Notes under the pieces: generated by a model
Database searches by the model: none
The model's input: the letters and a program-made list of their open reading frames with translations, nothing else
What the model was told of the DNA's origin: nothing
Shown here: positions 5,861 to 7,793 of the stretch, piece by piece
Layout: each line of letters opens with the position of its first letter
How positions within the stretch are numbered: the first letter of the stretch is position 1
Assembly: GCA_002686195.1 (NCBI GenBank)
Contig: NZAS01000219.1
Location: forward strand, 1-7,793
Source: Candidatus Pacearchaeota archaeon
GTDB lineage: Archaea > Nanoarchaeota > Nanoarchaeia > Pacearchaeales > GW2011-AR1
Reading direction: 5' to 3'
DNA: 7,793 bases
Made by a program: the position numbers and the translations under genes

Positions 5861-6205
5861 GTGGATAACACAACAATAGAGAACCTTATCGGTGAGTATG
5901 GTTGGTTATTTCTTACGGGTATTATAGCCCTTCTATTTCAAAGTACTATACAAGAAGCCGTTGATGGTTTAATGATATTTTTAGGAAACGACTACAACGA
6001 AGATGATGTCGTTGAAGTTGATGGCTCACCAGGCCGTATAGTAAGAGTCGGTATATGGAAAACTGTATTCTTTATCTATCACATCGTAAATGGAAAAATC
6101 GTAGGTGGCTCTAAATTAGTAGTAGCTAATTCTAAATTAAAAGATTTGAAAATAGAAAAACCACTACCTAACTTAGATTTATCAAAATACAGCAACCATG
6201 ATTAA
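5861..6205 (+). CDS. Minimal MscS-like membrane protein (114 aa)
   Basis: Residues 13-29 form one hydrophobic segment (YGWLFLTGIIALLFQSTI), followed by an amphipathic helix (QEAVDGLMIFLG). The segment YNEDDVVEVDGSPGRIVRVG (45-64), then IWKTVFFIY and GSKLVVANSKLKDLKI, matches the MscS beta-domain pattern (GD-x-V-x-x-x-G-x-x-G-x-V-x-x-I-x-x-x-T, later PN). The helix before it aligns with the pore-lining TM3 region of MscS. Full MscS has about 286 aa and three membrane segments; here only the last helix plus beta-domain remain, and the usual GD and PN are changed to DD and AN. The start is GTG at 5861, preceded by AAGGA with 7 bp spacing; an overlapping ATG at 5853 gives only a nine-codon frame. 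Whether it makes a channel, modifies the host envelope or does something else is unknown. Confidence 0.75.
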   Translation: MDNTTIENLIGEYGWLFLTGIIALLFQSTIQEAVDGLMIFLGNDYNEDDVVEVDGSPGRIVRVGIWKTVFFIYHIVNGKIVGGSKLVVANSKLKDLKIEKPLPNLDLSKYSNHD

Positions 6206-6291
6206 TACATATATATAGCATGATTAAATCCAATATATATAATAGTTATTTATAAGGTATTCTATAACAACTTGTCGAAAGGAGAGACATT
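6206..6291 (+). promoter_or_regulatory. AT-rich leader of the 73-aa membrane protein gene
   Basis: This gap of 86 bp holds runs of TATATATA, a TATAAT hexamer (6238-6243) without a convincing -35 partner, and a strong ribosome site AAGGAGAG (6280-6287) before the ATG at 6292. It may contain a second start point for the 73-aa gene, but nothing decisive is visible. A perfect TATAAATA lies on the opposite strand at 6247-6254. Confidence 0.35.
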
Positions 6292-6513
6292 ATGAAAGAG
6301 ATTATGGCAACCGTAAACGAATGGATAACAGGTCTAACTACAACTTTACTAAACTTTATTGCTGTTGGAGCAATTGTTGAAGTACTGTTTGGGTCTGGAG
6401 TGTTCGGTGTTAGTGTGATAGGAAACTTGACCGCTATCATTAATGGTTTTGGTAACAGTGGATTCGCTGGATTACTAGCCTTACTATTTTTAGTAGGACT
6501 ATATAAGAAGTAG
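6292..6513 (+). CDS. Small two-helix membrane protein, holin-sized (73 aa)
   Basis: After a short amphipathic start (MKEIMATVNEWITGL) the protein has a long hydrophobic stretch (TTTLLNFIAVGAIVEVLF, residues 16-33) that continues weakly through GVSVIGNLTAII. A glycine-rich turn (NGFGNSGFAG) leads to a second hydrophobic segment (LLALLFLVGL, 61-70) and a positively charged end YKK. Size and layout fit a class II holin-like protein, or a small membrane protein of another kind; holins have no diagnostic sequence, so this stays open. I recall similar short proteins in marine T4-like phages with no assigned function. It has the best ribosome site in the window (AAGGAGAG) and is followed 8 bp after its stop by a strong terminator. 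It shares the island with the MscS-like protein, which suggests a joint envelope role. Confidence 0.68.
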   Translation: MKEIMATVNEWITGLTTTLLNFIAVGAIVEVLFGSGVFGVSVIGNLTAIINGFGNSGFAGLLALLFLVGLYKK

Positions 6514-6521
6514 TCACATAA

Positions 6522-6548
6522 AAAAAGGGGAACTATGTTCCCCTTTTT
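6522..6548. terminator. Bidirectional rho-independent terminator
   Basis: The arm AAAAAGGGGAAC (6522-6533), the loop TAT and the arm GTTCCCCTTTTT (6537-6548) form a perfect 12-bp stem. Read rightward it ends in a T run for the plus-strand island. Read leftward the A run becomes a T run for the gp55 gene. It lies between the two convergent stop codons (6513 and 6573), so it can end both transcripts and insulate early from late units. Confidence 0.93.
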
Positions 6549-6572
6549 ACTTTGTGGCGTGTTATATTATAA

Positions 6573-7346
6573 TTAAAAACTAAAGTTATATGGTTCACCA
6601 CTATTAAAATTCATATCTCGATTTATTAAAGACCCAGTATAATCAACATTTATTTGACCAAATTTATTATATTCATATGCAAGTCGTTTATGATATTTTT
6701 TTAAAGTATTGACAACTCGTGTAATATGTTGTGTATTAGAACCAGTCATTTCTCTAATTAAAATATAAAGAGCTTTTTTATTAAAATTCTCAATAAACAT
6801 TCTTCTTCTGAATAATTCTAAAATAGCGTCAACAATCATTATATCACGATGTCGTTTAAAAACTTTATTTAAATTTGCATCCCAGAATCTTAAAGTTTCA
6901 TCTAAAAATTGTGAAGTTTCATCTATGAAATCATCCATTTGTACTTTTTTATCAGCTCCAGTTTTACCACCATAATCTAATACAGCTACATCTGATTTTT
7001 GTTTATATGTTTTATAATTTTTATTATTATGTAAAATTAAATAATTTTTAGCTACAATACTAAAATAAGAAAACGCTTTTCCCTTACCTTCTTTAAACTT
7101 ATGCATATTCATTACAAGAAAAGATACCACTTCATTTTTCACATCTTCACTTGATACATCAAAATAATAAAATTTAAATGTATGAATTATATTTTCGCAT
7201 AATTTATCAAATGCTTTACGAATATGTTCATTATAAATTTTATTTCTTAACTGCGGGTCATCAGAATTATTATATCTAATTATAGCGTTTTCTGTTATTT
7301 GTGTAAAGTAATAACGACTACTTCCTTTTTTTAATTTTCTACCCAT
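6573..7346 (-). CDS. 55: Late-transcription sigma factor gp55-like
   Basis: This is the phage sigma factor that directs host RNA polymerase to late promoters. Counting from the upstream ATG at 7361, residues 47-113 carry the sigma region-2-like core: IRKAFDKLCENIIHTFKFYY, then SSEDVKNEVVSFLVMNMHKF (71-90), then a GKGKAFSYFSIVAKNYLI block that fits the polymerase/-10 recognition helices. Residues 193-227 (FNKKALYILIREMTGSNTQH and following) look like a helix-turn-helix, possibly region-4-like. T4 gp55 is about 185 aa, so this one is longer at the C-terminus, which ends EPYNFSF. I chose the ATG at 7344-7346 (257 aa) because GGAGA lies 8 bp upstream; the ATG at 7361 has no ribosome site. The gene overlaps the 89-aa gene by 8 bp. 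It would act on ATAAATA-type promoters such as those at 5782 and 5821. Confidence 0.85.
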   Translation of the reverse strand: MGRKLKKGSSRYYFTQITENAIIRYNNSDDPQLRNKIYNEHIRKAFDKLCENIIHTFKFYYFDVSSEDVKNEVVSFLVMNMHKFKEGKGKAFSYFSIVAKNYLILHNNKNYKTYKQKSDVAVLDYGGKTGADKKVQMDDFIDETSQFLDETLRFWDANLNKVFKRHRDIMIVDAILELFRRRMFIENFNKKALYILIREMTGSNTQHITRVVNTLKKYHKRLAYEYNKFGQINVDYTGSLINRDMNFNSGEPYNFSF

Positions 7347-7608
7347 TAATGTTTTCTCCATTTACATAATCATTTAAATTTTCAATTGTTAATTTTATTC
7401 CTTCAAAAATTGAACCGATTTCATCATCAGATTCAAAATGTCCAGTAGAATCTATCTTTTGTAATTCGCCGTATGTATTTTCAACCATTTCTGATGTTTC
7501 TTCAATCCAAGTTTCAAGTAATTCTGTTTTTTTCATTAAATTCCAAATTACATAACAACCAACTACATCTGCTATAATAAAAATTACTAATCCTGTTTCT
7601 AATATCAT
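7339..7608 (-). CDS. Membrane-anchored protein of 89 aa next to gp55
   Basis: An N-terminal hydrophobic segment (residues 3-23, around ETGLVIFIIADVVGCYVIW) is followed by a charged, probably helical cytoplasmic part (KKTELLETWIEETSEMVENT) and the motif GHFESDDEIGSIFEGIK near residues 56-72. I associate this arrangement with uncharacterised short proteins beside gp55 in marine T4-like phages, from memory only. The start is ATG at 7606-7608, overlapping the upstream stop by one base (TAATG). The ribosome site GGAG lies in the last codons of the upstream gene. It overlaps the sigma gene by 8 bp, so the three genes are probably translated as a coupled set. Its role is unknown. Confidence 0.7.
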   Translation of the reverse strand: MILETGLVIFIIADVVGCYVIWNLMKKTELLETWIEETSEMVENTYGELQKIDSTGHFESDDEIGSIFEGIKLTIENLNDYVNGENING

Positions 7609-7793
7609 TATTTATCTCCAAACAATTCATTAAACAAATCTTCATGTTTTTTAGAAAGACCATCTTCTCTTACTGATTCTTTTTTACTACCTACAGCTTG
7701 TTTAATATTGTTAACAGATTTATTTACAACCTTTTCTTGTTCTTGTTCAGTTCTTTTCCATTGGTCACCTTCAATGAATGTAGCCATAGTATC
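7608..7793 (-). CDS. C-terminal end of a small helical protein (partial or nearly complete)
   Basis: The open frame runs from the window edge to a TAA at 7608-7610. The visible end includes MATFIEGDQWKRTEQEQEKV, then VVNKSVNNIKQAVGSKK, and ends SKKHEDLFNELFGDK. It is lysine- and glutamate-rich and helical, with no membrane segment or known motif. An ATG at 7785-7787 could be the true start (about 59 aa), but only 6 bases lie upstream in the window, so a longer protein cannot be excluded. Its stop overlaps the 89-aa gene's start by one base, which indicates one operon with gp55. Function unknown. Confidence 0.6.
   Translation of the reverse strand, partial: DTMATFIEGDQWKRTEQEQEKVVNKSVNNIKQAVGSKKESVREDGLSKKHEDLFNELFGDK

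Noticed and set aside
6206..6250. Alternating TATATATA runs as an origin or recombination site
   Set aside because: They are short, AT-rich background in an intergenic gap, without iterons or other origin features.
6246..6440. Minus-strand frame of 64 codons
   Set aside because: It overlaps the 73-aa gene, which has a strong ribosome site and a coherent membrane topology. The antisense frame has neither.
7347..7361. Longer N-terminus for the sigma factor (ATG at 7361)
   Set aside because: No ribosome site precedes it, while GGAGA is well placed for the ATG at 7346. It remains possible.
7609..7615. ATAAATA on the minus strand just before the 89-aa gene as a late promoter
   Set aside because: Transcription would start inside that gene, after its ATG; the bases are explained by the ribosome spacer and stop codon of the upstream gene.

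Overview
This AT-rich 7.8 kb window reads as part of the genome of a T4-like tailed phage (contractile-tail myovirus). It most resembles the marine group that infects cyanobacteria, SAR11 and relatives. The evidence is the gene set: a gp25/GPW-type baseplate wedge protein, the N-terminus of a gp6-type wedge protein, a gp5-like hub/spike protein, and a gp55-type late sigma factor. The genes are tightly packed, with gaps of 1-12 bp, and there are no tRNA, CRISPR or insertion-sequence signals. The host cannot be named from this window.

Layout, in the order of transcription. A leftward (minus-strand) tail/baseplate operon runs from 5732 down to position 1. It encodes a 128-aa helical protein, the gp5-like hub/spike, a 585-aa structural protein, three small proteins (121, 117 and 99 aa), a 158-aa virion-type protein, gp25, and gp6 (cut by the window edge). 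To the right is a two-gene plus-strand island (5861-6513). It encodes a one-membrane-segment protein with an MscS-like beta-domain pattern and a 73-aa holin-sized hydrophobic protein. The island ends in a perfect bidirectional hairpin terminator (6522-6548). Beyond that, a second leftward group holds the late sigma factor gp55, an 89-aa membrane-anchored protein and the end of another small gene.

How it fits together. gp55-class sigma factors recognise late promoters of the TATAAATA type. The 128-bp gap between the baseplate operon and the plus-strand island carries two such motifs (ATAAATA) facing each other inside an 11-bp inverted repeat. These plausibly drive the two divergent late transcripts. 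The sigma-factor operon therefore probably switches on the neighbouring structural genes and the membrane-protein island.

The most unusual part is 1119-3902. Four consecutive, otherwise different proteins end in almost the same tail (GVRG or GVKG, in three cases preceded by an ITA-type segment). Two of the genes are clear paralogues, the largest protein shares about 40 C-terminal residues with them, and a 36-bp DNA repeat spans two of the gene junctions. This looks like a duplicating set of virion proteins with a shared docking tail, placed between gp5 and gp6.
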